Positions 1-7,404 of a stretch of DNA of 12,245 bases are shown one piece after another. The stretch lies in contig DHWC01000023.1 in the NCBI GenBank assembly GCA_002412985.1, positions 1 through 12,245 on the forward strand, given 5' to 3'. The notes below the pieces were generated by a model. The model had not been told where the DNA came from, searched no databases, and saw only the letters and a list, made by a program, of their open reading frames with translations. This DNA is from Methylocystaceae bacterium UBA5192 (GTDB lineage: Bacteria; Pseudomonadota; Alphaproteobacteria; Rhizobiales; Beijerinckiaceae). The translations under genes were made by a program, and so were the position numbers. Numbering within the stretch: position 1 is the stretch's first letter; every line of letters starts with the position of its first letter.

Positions 1-210
1 AAGATTGTCTTAGCTGAATTTGGCTATGGCGGAAAATTATTACCAAGTTTTCCAAAATGGTTGCTTGATGGTACGCAACCCACTCGAGCAGCGTGGTTTT
101 TAAAAGATCGGATGTTGCCAGCAATTTATTGGCATTTCATGCTTAAAGGTCGTGAATATCTCGCCAAGCCGCATATCTATAATAAGAAAACTGGCGAGGC
201 GGTTCAGTGA
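1..210 (+). CDS. Sulfide:quinone oxidoreductase-like FAD/NAD(P) flavoprotein, C-terminal fragment
   Basis: Frame 1 is open from the window edge to TGA at 208-210 and gives 69 C-terminal residues; the start lies outside the window. The stretch KIVLAEFGYGGKLLPSFP, then DGTQPTRAAWFLKDRMLP and WHFMLKGREYLAKP, matches my memory of the C-terminal end of sulfide:quinone oxidoreductase-like proteins of the pyridine nucleotide-disulfide oxidoreductase superfamily. In that family the C-terminal amphipathic part contacts the membrane and the quinone pocket. The enzymes oxidise sulfide to sulfane sulfur and pass electrons to quinone. The redox cysteines and FAD-binding motifs are off-window, so the subfamily cannot be checked. 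The stop codon overlaps the GTG start of the exporter gene (GTGA, 207-210), which implies translational coupling. Operon context with DsrE and TauE/SafE genes supports a sulfur role. Confidence 0.78.
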   Translation, partial: KIVLAEFGYGGKLLPSFPKWLLDGTQPTRAAWFLKDRMLPAIYWHFMLKGREYLAKPHIYNKKTGEAVQ

Positions 211-1007
211 GTATAGAGAGCCTTTTGCCAATGGCTCTGGCGCCATACGCGCCAGGTCTCATCAGCGGCGGACTTGTTGGGTTTACCCTAGGCCTTGTCG
301 GTGGTGGAGGATCAATCCTTGCTGTGCCGCTGATGGTCTATTTCGTTGGCGTTAAAGATCCGCATATCGCGATTGGCACAAGCGCTTTTGCTGTTGCGCT
401 CAATGCTTTGGCGAATCTAGTTCCGCATGCGCGCGCTGGAAATGTTAAATGGCGCTGTGGCGGCATCTACGCTTCTTCTGGCGTGATCGGAGCGCTTGTA
501 GGATCTACTTTGGGCAAGGCGTTTGATGGACAAAAACTGCTTTTTCTATTTGCTTTGATTATGATTATTGTAGGTCTAATCATGCTCAAAGGTCGCGGTA
601 ATCAAGGTGATCCTGGTGTTGAATGCACTGTCGCTAAAGCGCCAAAAGTATTAAGTTATGGCTTTAGCACAGGACTTTTTTCTGGTTTTTTTGGGATTGG
701 CGGCGGTTTTTTGATTGTGCCTGGTCTTGTTGGTTCTACAGGCATGCCTATCTTGAAAGCCGTCGGCACGTCGCTTGTGGCGGTGAGCGCATTTGGATTA
801 ACAACCGCATTTAATTACGCGGCCTCAAACTATGTTGATTGGAGCCTGGCGGTTATTTTTATCCTTGGCGGCGTCATTGGTGGCTTATTCGGCGCGCACG
901 CGGCAAAAAAACTCGCGAGTTACGGCAGTCTTCTGACAACAGTCTTTGCAAACCTCATCTTCTTTGTTGCTGGCTATATGATCGCAAAGACGGTTTTTGC
1001 TGTTTAA
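207..1007 (+). CDS. TauE/SafE family sulfite/anion exporter (membrane permease)
   Basis: 266-residue inner-membrane protein with about eight hydrophobic segments (roughly residues 16-48, 54-72, 86-104, 109-127, 148-178, 184-206, 212-234 and 242-264). It shows the internal duplication typical of TauE/SafE (DUF81) proteins: GLVGGGGSILAVP near 29-41 echoes GFFGIGGGFLIVP near 160-172, and GTSAF (57) echoes GTSLV (187). Family members export or import sulfite, sulfoacetate and other organic or inorganic sulfur anions; direction and substrate cannot be read from sequence. I chose the GTG start at 207 because GAGG lies about 7 bases upstream and the GTG overlaps the preceding TGA. ATG at 231 is a less likely alternative. 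Beside an SQR-like enzyme and a DsrE protein, export of a sulfur oxidation product is the most reasonable job, by inference. Confidence 0.88.
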   Translation: MSIESLLPMALAPYAPGLISGGLVGFTLGLVGGGGSILAVPLMVYFVGVKDPHIAIGTSAFAVALNALANLVPHARAGNVKWRCGGIYASSGVIGALVGSTLGKAFDGQKLLFLFALIMIIVGLIMLKGRGNQGDPGVECTVAKAPKVLSYGFSTGLFSGFFGIGGGFLIVPGLVGSTGMPILKAVGTSLVAVSAFGLTTAFNYAASNYVDWSLAVIFILGGVIGGLFGAHAAKKLASYGSLLTTVFANLIFFVAGYMIAKTVFAV

Positions 1008-1066
1008 TGCGCTTGAAGATGGAGCGCCGAGTACGCATTTAATAAACTCATCTCAAGAGAGGAACA

Positions 1067-1420
1067 ATGCTCAAAAACTGGCAAGAGGAAATAAGGGACC
1101 TCTCTGGAGATATCAAGAATCTCAGAGCTGGCATTCCTGATGTGATGAAGGCATTCACAGCCATGGGCGCGTCAGCTGGCGCAAGTGGTGCATTGGATGC
1201 TAAAACTAAGGAATTAATTGCCTTGGCGATTGGCGTTGCAATCAGATGTGATGATTGTATCGCTTTTCATAGTAAGGGTGCAGTTCAGCATGGCGCCTCT
1301 CGTGAGGAAGTGCTCGAGACACTATCTATGGCGATTTATATGGGCGCGGGTCCTTCCGTTATGTACGCGAGCCACGCCTTAGCGGCTTTTGACCAACTTC
1401 ATGCGCCTGCCGCTGAATAA
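1067..1420 (+). CDS. Carboxymuconolactone decarboxylase/AhpD-like alkylhydroperoxidase-fold protein
   Basis: 117 residues, the usual length of a single-domain CMD/AhpD-like protein. It has the AhpD signature in order: Glu49 (TKEL), the pair Cys61-x-x-Cys64 in AIRCDDCIAFHSKGA, and His68, followed by a helical EEVLETLSMAIYMGAGPSVMYASHALAAFD segment. In AhpD the CxxC and His act as a thiol-dependent peroxidase/reductase centre; true decarboxylases lack this cysteine pair, so a redox role is more likely. No signal peptide, so cytoplasmic. AGAGAGG lies 4 bases before the ATG. It follows the exporter by 59 bases and precedes the DsrE gene by 24, inside the sulfur operon. Possible roles are reduction of sulfane or peroxide intermediates or thiol recycling; the substrate is unknown. 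Confidence 0.87.
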   Translation: MLKNWQEEIRDLSGDIKNLRAGIPDVMKAFTAMGASAGASGALDAKTKELIALAIGVAIRCDDCIAFHSKGAVQHGASREEVLETLSMAIYMGAGPSVMYASHALAAFDQLHAPAAE

Positions 1421-1444
1421 ACAAATTTTCAAACGGAGGGCCTT

Positions 1445-1798
1445 ATGCATTTTGTCATTTCCGCCACTTACGGGCCGACAGATCCAACGCGGGCAATGTT
1501 GCCTTATATTTTTGCAACTTCTGCATTGCAGGATGGAGATAAGGTAACGATGATGTTATTTGCTGATGCTGTTTACTCAGCTGTCGAAGGCGCGGGCATA
1601 AAACTTATCCCCGTTGGGCCGCCTAATCGATATGAAGAGGCGCTGAAACATCCAAATATGTTGCTGCTTGCATGCAAGCCCTGCCTCGAGGCTCGTGGCT
1701 TAGGGGAAGCGAAGCTCGACTCTCGTATTAAACTGGCAGGCATGAATGAATTTCACGCCGCTGCAAAATCACCGGATGCGCGCATCATTAATTTTTAA
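1445..1798 (+). CDS. DsrE/DsrF-like (DsrE-fold) sulfur carrier protein
   Basis: 117-residue cytoplasmic protein with the DsrE fold pattern: an N-terminal beta strand FVISATYGPTDPTRA, the helix-strand DGDKVTMMLFADAV near 30-43, and a late cysteine motif LLLACKPCLEARGL at about 73-86, with Cys77 and Cys80. In DsrE/TusD-type proteins a cysteine at this position can carry persulfide sulfur between rhodanese-like donors and acceptors such as TusA. Some family members of this size are only hypothetical peroxiredoxin-like proteins, so sulfur transfer is inferred from the fold, the cysteines and the operon. The start is set by GGAGGG just upstream of the ATG. Spacings of 24 bases upstream and 44 downstream favour one transcript with its neighbours. 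Confidence 0.8.
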   Translation: MHFVISATYGPTDPTRAMLPYIFATSALQDGDKVTMMLFADAVYSAVEGAGIKLIPVGPPNRYEEALKHPNMLLLACKPCLEARGLGEAKLDSRIKLAGMNEFHAAAKSPDARIINF

Positions 1799-1842
1799 GC
1801 TGCATCAAGCCGCATATTTATGATTACTAAGGGAGAAATCAT

Positions 1843-2532
1843 ATGAAAAAGACATCATCATTTTTAGCCTATTCTGCAAGCGTATTAATTTTATGTGGGA
1901 CCGGTCTTATGTTGGCGCATCCCGCTCGTGCGCAAGGCGAGATGGATCACAGTAAAATGCAAGGTTCAGCGCCTACGCAATGGGCGGATCCAGGCAAAGC
2001 GCAACCCAATACAATTGTTGATGGCATGGAAATTCGCGGCGGTAAAAATAGCATGGGCGGTGGCATGATGCCGGGAATGAATCATGGCGGCGGTTCGGGC
2101 GGCATGGACCATGGCGGAGGTCATGGTGGCGGCATGATGCAAAAAATGATTTGTGGCTTTGCCGAAAAGCTTGATGGCCGTTTGGCCTTCCTCAAGGCGG
2201 AACTTAAATTAACAGATCAGCAAAATGCCGCTTGGAATAGTTTTTCTGAAGCCTGGCGAGCTACGGCTCAGAAAGCGACTGCAAAATGCGAGGCGATGAG
2301 CGCTCATATGGGCATGAATCATGGTGAAGGGGTCATTGGAAAACTATCAATGATGGAAATGCACATGGTTGATCATCTAGAAGTAGTCCGCGCACAAAAG
2401 GCAGCGCTTGAGCCACTTTTCGCTGCCTTAGATGACACGCAGAAAAAAACAGCAAATGAGATCTTTGCCGATACGATGAAAGTCGGTATGCAAATGGGCG
2501 GTATGAAGCATGGCGGTGGTATGAAGCATTAA
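1843..2532 (+). CDS. Spy/CpxP-related (LTXXQ motif) periplasmic protein, Met/His/Gly-rich
   Basis: 229 residues. An N-terminal signal peptide (MKKTSS, a hydrophobic core to about 26, cleavage probably after HPARA at residue 30) sends it to the periplasm. A Met/His/Gly-rich section runs from about 34 to 103 with clusters such as GGMDHGGGHGGGMM, and the tail repeats this style (GGMKHGGGMKH). Between them is a helical domain carrying LKLTDQQNAAWNSF near 121-134, the LTxxQ motif of the Spy/CpxP family. The second copy is degenerate (LDDTQKK near 197). Cys104 and Cys149 could form a disulfide. Family members are ATP-independent periplasmic chaperones or envelope-stress sensors. The Met and His clusters suggest copper or other soft-metal binding, which is inference. 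GGGAG lies 7 bases before the ATG. It is the last gene of the operon, and the terminator follows about 70 bases later. Confidence 0.8.
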   Translation: MKKTSSFLAYSASVLILCGTGLMLAHPARAQGEMDHSKMQGSAPTQWADPGKAQPNTIVDGMEIRGGKNSMGGGMMPGMNHGGGSGGMDHGGGHGGGMMQKMICGFAEKLDGRLAFLKAELKLTDQQNAAWNSFSEAWRATAQKATAKCEAMSAHMGMNHGEGVIGKLSMMEMHMVDHLEVVRAQKAALEPLFAALDDTQKKTANEIFADTMKVGMQMGGMKHGGGMKH

Positions 2533-2597
2533 TATGCTGCTTTACGGATTTTCGCGCGAAAAGCCTTCATCAAAAATTTCCGAGCTCGGCTAACAAA

Positions 2598-2634
2598 GGA
2601 AAAAGCGCCCTGCACCAGCTGGGGCGCTTTTTTT
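2598..2634. terminator. Bidirectional intrinsic terminator
   Basis: AAAAGCGCCC (2601-2610) pairs with GGGCGCTTTT (2622-2631) around an 11-base loop. The T-run at 2628-2634 serves the + strand, and the A-run at 2600-2604 gives a U-tract on the - strand. It sits between the convergent Spy-family and cyclophilin genes and can end both transcripts. Confidence 0.9.
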
Positions 2635-2650
2635 GAAATGCCTAGCAGGA

Positions 2651-3178
2651 TTATTTACCCTCGCCTGATACGCTCAGCTTAATAATCTTGTCCGGGCTAG
2701 CTGGTGGTTCCCCTCGCTTAACCTTATCGATATAGTCCATGCCAGAAACCACTTCGCCAATTACTGTATACTGCTCTTCGAGATAAGGCGCAGGCGCGAA
2801 GCAAATGAAAAATTGAGAATTTGCGCTATCATTATCAGGGCCGCGCGCCATGCCGACTGTGCCGCGAATAAATTTTTCCTTTGAGAATTCGGCAGGAATA
2901 TTTGGCAGATCTGATTTGCCTCTGCCCGTTCCTGTTGGATCGCCAGTTTGCGCCATAAAGCCATCGATCACGCGGTGGAAAACGACATTGTCATAGAAGT
3001 GGCGGTTCGCTAGCGCTGTAATTTGCTCAACATGCTTGGGCGCAAGGTCAGGGCGTAATTTTATAACTGTTTTTCCATATTTTGTTTCAAGCGTCATTAA
3101 AACATCTGCAAATGCCGGGGAGGAAAAGAGCAACATTGCCAGGAGAGTAGTTATAAAGTGACGGCGTAAAATCTGCAT
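2651..3178 (-). CDS. Periplasmic cyclophilin-type peptidyl-prolyl cis-trans isomerase
   Basis: 175 residues. A signal peptide (MQILRRHF, a hydrophobic stretch, SSPAFA, cleavage after about residue 24) points to the periplasm. The cyclophilin domain has the catalytic pattern FHRVIDGFMAQTGDPTGTG (residues 67-85, with His68 and Arg69), then SANSQFFICF near 118-127 and YLEEQYTVIGEVVSGMD near 132-148. These residues form the active site in cyclophilins. The tryptophan of the human enzyme is replaced by Tyr132, as is common in bacterial PpiA/PpiB proteins, which are less cyclosporin-sensitive. The frame stays open upstream to an ATG at 3268, but that start would bury the signal peptide and has no ribosome site. 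AAAGGAG sits 5 bases before the ATG at 3178, so I chose this start. It is probably a general folding factor for outer-membrane and periplasmic proteins. Confidence 0.93.
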   Translation of the reverse strand: MQILRRHFITTLLAMLLFSSPAFADVLMTLETKYGKTVIKLRPDLAPKHVEQITALANRHFYDNVVFHRVIDGFMAQTGDPTGTGRGKSDLPNIPAEFSKEKFIRGTVGMARGPDNDSANSQFFICFAPAPYLEEQYTVIGEVVSGMDYIDKVKRGEPPASPDKIIKLSVSGEGK

Positions 3179-3344
3179 TTTAACTCCTTTTGAGGTTACG
3201 CAAATTCGAGATAAATCTGGTCTATAGCAAGCCAGCGTTCTCCAAGTAATTGCACCCAGTTTTGTCATTTATTCTAGAGAGAATTGACCAACTTTGATGC
3301 GCTTTCGATCTGTTTAACATAAGTAAGATCAATACTTTTTGCGC

Positions 3345-4931
3345 TCAGCCTTTTGCATCATCCTGCCAGACAAGCCGATATAAATCAAAACGGCGGTCTC
3401 TGAGGTTGCGGACAGTGCCATTCCGTCTCGCCCAATCTAGATCTGACAGATCAAGATCAGCGACTGCAATGGTTTCTACATTTTCTGTCGCCTCAGCCGC
3501 TATACCATCTCTCGCGAAAGGAAAATCACAGGGCGTTAGAATACACGACTGAGCATATTGCACATCCATATTCTCAACCCCAGGCAAATTGCCAACATTG
3601 CCTGACAGAATAACATAGCACTGGTTTTCAATTGCCCGAGCCTGACAACAATAGCGCACTCTTAAATAGCCTTGACGATTGTCTGTACAAAAAGGCACAA
3701 AGAACAATTTTGCGCCTTCATCGGCAAGTCTGCGTGTGAGTTCAGGAAACTCGGAATCATAACAGACCAAAACGCCAATGGGTCCACAATCTGTGTCAAT
3801 GGCGCGAATTTGATCTCCGCCCTTTATATTCCACCAATTTCTTTCATTTGGCGTCGGGTGGATTTTTTCTTGCGTATGAACGGTGCCATCGCGCAAGAAG
3901 ACATAGGCGATGTTTCTAATTTCATTATCGGCAATCATTGTTGGATGCGATCCGCCAATAATATTAATATTATAGGACAGAGCCATTTCACTTAACGCTT
4001 CAACAAAAGGCTCGGTCCATTTAGTTAGTGTTTCAATTGCTTCAATCGGTCCTATGCGTTTTTTTTCTAGCGCTAAGAGCTGAAGCGTAAATAATTCCGG
4101 AAAGACTACAAAGTCTGATTTATAATCCGAGACAACATCTACAAAATATTCAATGTTAGAGATAAATTCATCAAAACTAGAGACGGCTCTCTGTTGGAAT
4201 TGAACTGTCGCAACGCGCACCCAATCTTTTGGTCGGATTGCGCCTTTTACCGCGATACTGTCTTGATCGACATAAGGATTGCGCCAAACAAGATGCGCGG
4301 CATAACCAAGACTTTCCCGGTCGCTTGGTAGGTAATTTTTTAAAACACCAATCGGTTCAAATCCATTATTGATTTGGAAAGTAATAACTGGATCGCGAAT
4401 CTTTTGCTCCTTTATTGCCTCAAGATAGGCGTCGGCTGTTTTATATTCCTTCATTTTCTTGGATAGCCCCGGCATGCGGCCGCCAAAAACAATGCCTTTA
4501 AGCTCTAATTCTTCAGCGAGCCGCTTGCGTGCTTCATACAGTCTTTGACCTATTCTTAAGCCCCGCCAGTCAGGGTCAACGCAGACTTCCATTCCATAGA
4601 GCCAGGGACCTGAAGGGTCGTGGCGAGAGGCATAGCCGCCGCCAGTGATTTCCGCCCATTTATGTTTTGACAGCGCTGTCGCTTCGTCAATACGAAAGGT
4701 TGCGGCATAGCCAACAATCTTGCCGTCATAATCCGCAACAAATTGGCCTTGCTGAAAGACAGTCACTTGTCCCAGCAAATGGCCATTTGTATAGGGCGTC
4801 ATATTGGGGTAGGCCCGGCGCATCATGGCGATAATGTCTGGAACATCGCTGCGCGTGGCGTGCCGAATTATAAGTTTTTCTGTAGATTTAGGTTTTTCGG
4901 CTTTATTCTTTTGTTTTTTCTGGATCGTCAT
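3345..4931 (-). CDS. Bifunctional GNAT acetyltransferase / carbon-nitrogen hydrolase (nitrilase superfamily)
   Basis: 528 residues with two domains. Residues about 20-215 are a GNAT N-acetyltransferase: LIIRHATRSDVPDI starts the fold, and VCVDPDWRGLRIGQRLYEA (117-135) is the acetyl-CoA loop, with Arg126 where the consensus has Gly. Residues about 238-520 are a carbon-nitrogen hydrolase with a full Glu-Lys-Cys triad: Glu279 (VVFPELF), Lys356 (EKIHPTPNE) and Cys390 (VLVCYDSEFPE). The lysine-rich N-terminus has no signal peptide, so the protein is cytoplasmic. This fusion recurs in bacteria and some eukaryotes, but its substrate is not established to my knowledge; amide or nitrile hydrolysis coupled to N-acylation is inferred. 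The ribosome site is weak (AGGA about 11 bases upstream). The gene reads toward the cyclophilin gene with a 166-base gap, so co-transcription is possible. Confidence 0.92.
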   Translation of the reverse strand: MTIQKKQKNKAEKPKSTEKLIIRHATRSDVPDIIAMMRRAYPNMTPYTNGHLLGQVTVFQQGQFVADYDGKIVGYAATFRIDEATALSKHKWAEITGGGYASRHDPSGPWLYGMEVCVDPDWRGLRIGQRLYEARKRLAEELELKGIVFGGRMPGLSKKMKEYKTADAYLEAIKEQKIRDPVITFQINNGFEPIGVLKNYLPSDRESLGYAAHLVWRNPYVDQDSIAVKGAIRPKDWVRVATVQFQQRAVSSFDEFISNIEYFVDVVSDYKSDFVVFPELFTLQLLALEKKRIGPIEAIETLTKWTEPFVEALSEMALSYNINIIGGSHPTMIADNEIRNIAYVFLRDGTVHTQEKIHPTPNERNWWNIKGGDQIRAIDTDCGPIGVLVCYDSEFPELTRRLADEGAKLFFVPFCTDNRQGYLRVRYCCQARAIENQCYVILSGNVGNLPGVENMDVQYAQSCILTPCDFPFARDGIAAEATENVETIAVADLDLSDLDWARRNGTVRNLRDRRFDLYRLVWQDDAKG

Positions 4932-5186
4932 CGGAATCTTGATCCTGCCTGAAATGAAGCGCCTGACGCCAACAAGGGGAAGATGTTAAGTCGAGCGGGA
5001 AAGCAGCCTAGTTGTTGCAAATTTTGGAGCGCGAGTAAAATTCTAGTACCTATCGAAGAGCCTATCAGTCTGTATGAGCGACAAATTATTTTTTAAGGCT
5101 TCTTTTTCTTGCTTCAATCTGCGAGAATTAATGTGAGCTAGCCCTTGATCTTTTGTGCTCTTTTGGTTTTTTTAAAAGGATTTTTT

Positions 5187-6638
5187 ATGAACACGACTGA
5201 AATTTCATTTCCAACTCAGGCTTTTATCAATGGCGCATGGGTCCAGGCTGAGGGCGGTGAGACCTTCCCGGTCGAAAACCCTTCTAATGGCCAGGTTCTT
5301 GCGTATGTTCCCGATATGGGGCGGGCGGAAACGCGGCAGGCGATTGAGGCGGCTGCCGCAGCTTTGCCGCTTTGGCGTGAAAAATCTTCTCTAGAGCGGG
5401 CGGACATTTTACGCCGTATTGGCCAGCTAATGATGGCGGATCAAGAGCGCTTGGCGCGCCTCATGACATTGGAGCAAGGCAAACCTTTGGCTGAATCGCG
5501 CAGCGAGATCGCTTATGGCGCGAGTTATTTTGATTGGTTTGCTGATGAATGCCGCCGAGGTTACGGTGCGATAATTCCTGGGCCTTCAGATCGACGCCTG
5601 CTCGTTATTCAGCAACCAATTGGCGTCGTTGGCGCAATAACGCCCTGGAATTTTCCAAATGCAATGCTGGCGCGTAAAATGGCGGCGGCCTTGGCGGCGG
5701 GCTGCACCGTAGTCGCTAAGCCTGCAGAGCTGACTCCCTTATCCGCTTTAGCACTTGCAGAAATTAGTCAACGCGCCGGCGCGCCGTCTGGAGTTTTTAA
5801 CGTTGTCACCAGTAACAAGCCCGCCCTAGTTGGTTCTGAGCTGACGCATAATGCGCTTGTTCGTAAAATTACTTTTACTGGGTCAACTGAAGTGGGCCGA
5901 ATCCTTCTCAAACAAGCCTCAGAACATATTCAGAAATGTTCGATGGAATTGGGCGGCAATGCACCGCTTATAGTCTTTGAGGATGCTGATTTAGATTGTG
6001 CTGTAGCAGGAGCGATAAAGGCTAAATATCGCAATGCTGGACAGGTTTGCATTGCTGCTAATCGATTTCTTGTTCATGCCTCTGTCACAAAAGCCTTTGC
6101 CGAAAAGCTCGCCAGAGCCTCAGCTGAGCTTAAAGTTGGCGATGGCTTGGAGGCAGGTATTGCGATTGGCCCGCTGATTGAACCGGCTGCAGTTGAGAAA
6201 GTGGAGCGTCATATTGCAGACGCGGTTACGCGTGGCGCCAAGATTTTAACAGGCGGAAAGCGTCATAAGCTCGGACGAACTTTCTTTGAACCGACAGTAT
6301 TGATCGATGTTTCGCCAGAAGCGCTTATCTTCCACGAAGAGACTTTTGGGCCTGTCGCTCCGATTATTTCGTTCAACAGCGAAGAAGAGGGGCTAAAGCT
6401 TGCCAATGCGACGCCTTTTGGTCTGGCAAGTTATTTTTATAGTCAGGATGTCTCGAGAATATTTCGCATCGCAGAAAAACTTGAAAGCGGCATGGTTGGT
6501 GTAAATGAAACGACAATTTCGACTGCTGTAGCGCCTTTTGGCGGGGTTAAATATTCTGGATTAGGGCGCGAGGGGTCGCTTTATGGTATGGAAGAATATC
6601 TAGAGAAGAAATATATTTGCATAGGTGGGATGAATTAA
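5187..6638 (+). CDS. gabD: NAD(P)-dependent aldehyde dehydrogenase, succinate-semialdehyde dehydrogenase type
   Basis: 483 residues, the standard length for GabD-type enzymes. Key residues are all visible: Asn155 in ITPWNFPN, Lys178 in AKPAELTP, GSTEVG (232-237) of the cofactor site, general base Glu254 in SMELGGNAP, and nucleophile Cys288 in NAGQVCIAANR. EETFGPV (384-390) closes the active-site set. ARKMAAALAAGCTVVAKPAE and VGDGLEAGIAIGPLIEPAAV closely resemble succinate-semialdehyde dehydrogenases, which oxidise succinate semialdehyde to succinate. Many paralogues act on glutarate semialdehyde or other aldehydes, so the substrate is less sure than the family. Residue 290 is Ala, so the second cysteine of the human redox switch is missing. 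An in-frame start lies upstream at 5145, but AAAAGGA six bases before the ATG at 5187 and family length decide this start. No GABA transaminase or transporter is adjacent. Confidence 0.88.
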   Translation: MNTTEISFPTQAFINGAWVQAEGGETFPVENPSNGQVLAYVPDMGRAETRQAIEAAAAALPLWREKSSLERADILRRIGQLMMADQERLARLMTLEQGKPLAESRSEIAYGASYFDWFADECRRGYGAIIPGPSDRRLLVIQQPIGVVGAITPWNFPNAMLARKMAAALAAGCTVVAKPAELTPLSALALAEISQRAGAPSGVFNVVTSNKPALVGSELTHNALVRKITFTGSTEVGRILLKQASEHIQKCSMELGGNAPLIVFEDADLDCAVAGAIKAKYRNAGQVCIAANRFLVHASVTKAFAEKLARASAELKVGDGLEAGIAIGPLIEPAAVEKVERHIADAVTRGAKILTGGKRHKLGRTFFEPTVLIDVSPEALIFHEETFGPVAPIISFNSEEEGLKLANATPFGLASYFYSQDVSRIFRIAEKLESGMVGVNETTISTAVAPFGGVKYSGLGREGSLYGMEEYLEKKYICIGGMN

Positions 6639-7002
6639 GTCGTATCGAATATTTACTAGATATTTAAGCACCTCTAGATAGATGACTAAATTTATTTTCC
6701 ATAATAATTCTCGCATTATTATTGCAATATATGTATAGCAACAGTATATTTAATGGTAAAATAAATCAGGTGTAAATTTTTCAAAATAAAATAAAACTAT
6801 ACTTTTTTTATTTAGGAATTGTTATTTCGGCATAGAAATAATAATTTTTTAAAATCAGAACTGTATTCTCGTAATCTAAGTATAAATTTTAAAAATAAGC
6901 TTCTTTGCTAATATATTTTTATTCATTAGCTATTCAGGTAGGAAATTGCATCATTCTCTTGTCTTCACTCTGGAGTCACTAGAGTGTTTAGGGAGAAAAG
7001 TG
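6639..7002. other. AT-rich intergenic spacer, no gene seen
   Basis: A 364-base, very AT-rich spacer that I cannot assign to any gene. It holds a direct repeat CTAGATA (about 6655 and 6674), a weak hairpin AATAAT-tctcgc-ATTATT near 6705-6722, and an inverted repeat CACTCT (6966-6971) / AGAGTG (6981-6986). The last lies just before the GGGAG ribosome site of the 84-residue protein and could affect its translation. A TTG at 6946 would extend that protein but has no support. Confidence 0.5.
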
Positions 7003-7257
7003 ATGATTTCACGTTTATTTGCTCTTGTCTTTGGTATGATGGCTACTGCTTTCTTAGGCTTTAGTGGAGCTTTGGCTCAAGCGCCGGACGTTGCAGGAGC
7101 GGCAACAAACGTAGCGGCTCCAGCAGCAACTGCTGCAGATCATGCGAAGGGTGCGGTTGATCACGCCAAGGGAGCGATTGAGCAAGGCAAGGGAGCTGTT
7201 GATCACGCTAAATCAGCGCAAGAAGCTGTAAAAAAAGCGATACCTGAGAGTAAATAA
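7003..7257 (+). CDS. Small exported protein with heptad repeats (hypothetical)
   Basis: 84 residues; I do not recognise a named family. The first 26 residues form a signal peptide (MISRLFALVFGMMATAF, then GALAQ with likely cleavage before APDV). An Ala-rich linker to about 45 is followed by a helical tail built from seven-residue units: DHAKGAV, DHAKGAI, EQGKGAV, DHAKSAQ, EAVKKAI (residues 46-80). The repeat is visible in DNA as 21-base units at 7138-7242. The tail should form a charged amphipathic helix, as in LEA-like or coiled-coil envelope proteins. Its mature form would be about 58 residues in the periplasm. ATG at 7003 was chosen because GGGAG is 7 bases upstream and the signal peptide then starts cleanly; TTG at 6946 and GTG at 7000 are alternatives. 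It is monocistronic, with a hairpin right after the stop. Confidence 0.72.
   Translation: MISRLFALVFGMMATAFLGFSGALAQAPDVAGAATNVAAPAATAADHAKGAVDHAKGAIEQGKGAVDHAKSAQEAVKKAIPESK
7138..7242 (+). repeat. Five tandem 21-base coding repeats
   Basis: Units begin at 7138, 7159, 7180, 7201 and 7222. The first four start GAT/GAG-CA- and most carry AAGG(G/A)(A/T)GC in the middle; the fifth is diverged. They encode the heptads of the 84-residue exported protein. Because the period is a multiple of three, repeat number could change without a frameshift. Confidence 0.8.
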
Positions 7258-7265
7258 ATCATAGT

Positions 7266-7290
7266 GAGGGGGCTGAACGCCAGCCCCCTC
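7266..7290. terminator. Perfect 10-bp hairpin between convergent genes, probable terminator
   Basis: GAGGGGGCTG (7266-7275) pairs perfectly with CAGCCCCCTC (7281-7290) around loop AACGC, 9 bases after the stop of the 84-residue protein. There is no clean U-run on either strand (TAACTATACAAATTTATTG follows on +), so termination may be weak, or the hairpin may stabilise the mRNA 3' end. Confidence 0.65.
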
Positions 7291-7404
7291 TAACTATACA
7301 AATTTATTGTTGCAAACTCGATCTATTATTCAACGATGTTTTCGCGGTTAATGCTCTTTACGCAAATCTTACGGTCAAACGCTCTATAGAGACTGATAGC
7401 TTAG

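Noticed and set aside
3179..3268. In-frame 30-codon N-terminal extension of the cyclophilin
   Set aside because: No ribosome site at the upstream ATG, and the signal peptide with AAAGGAG begins at 3178.
3672..3995. 107-codon plus-strand ORF
   Set aside because: It lies antisense within the carbon-nitrogen hydrolase domain and has no recognisable domain.
6946..7002. TTG-started extension of the 84-residue exported protein
   Set aside because: It would place 19 polar residues before a clean signal peptide, while GGGAG marks the ATG at 7003.
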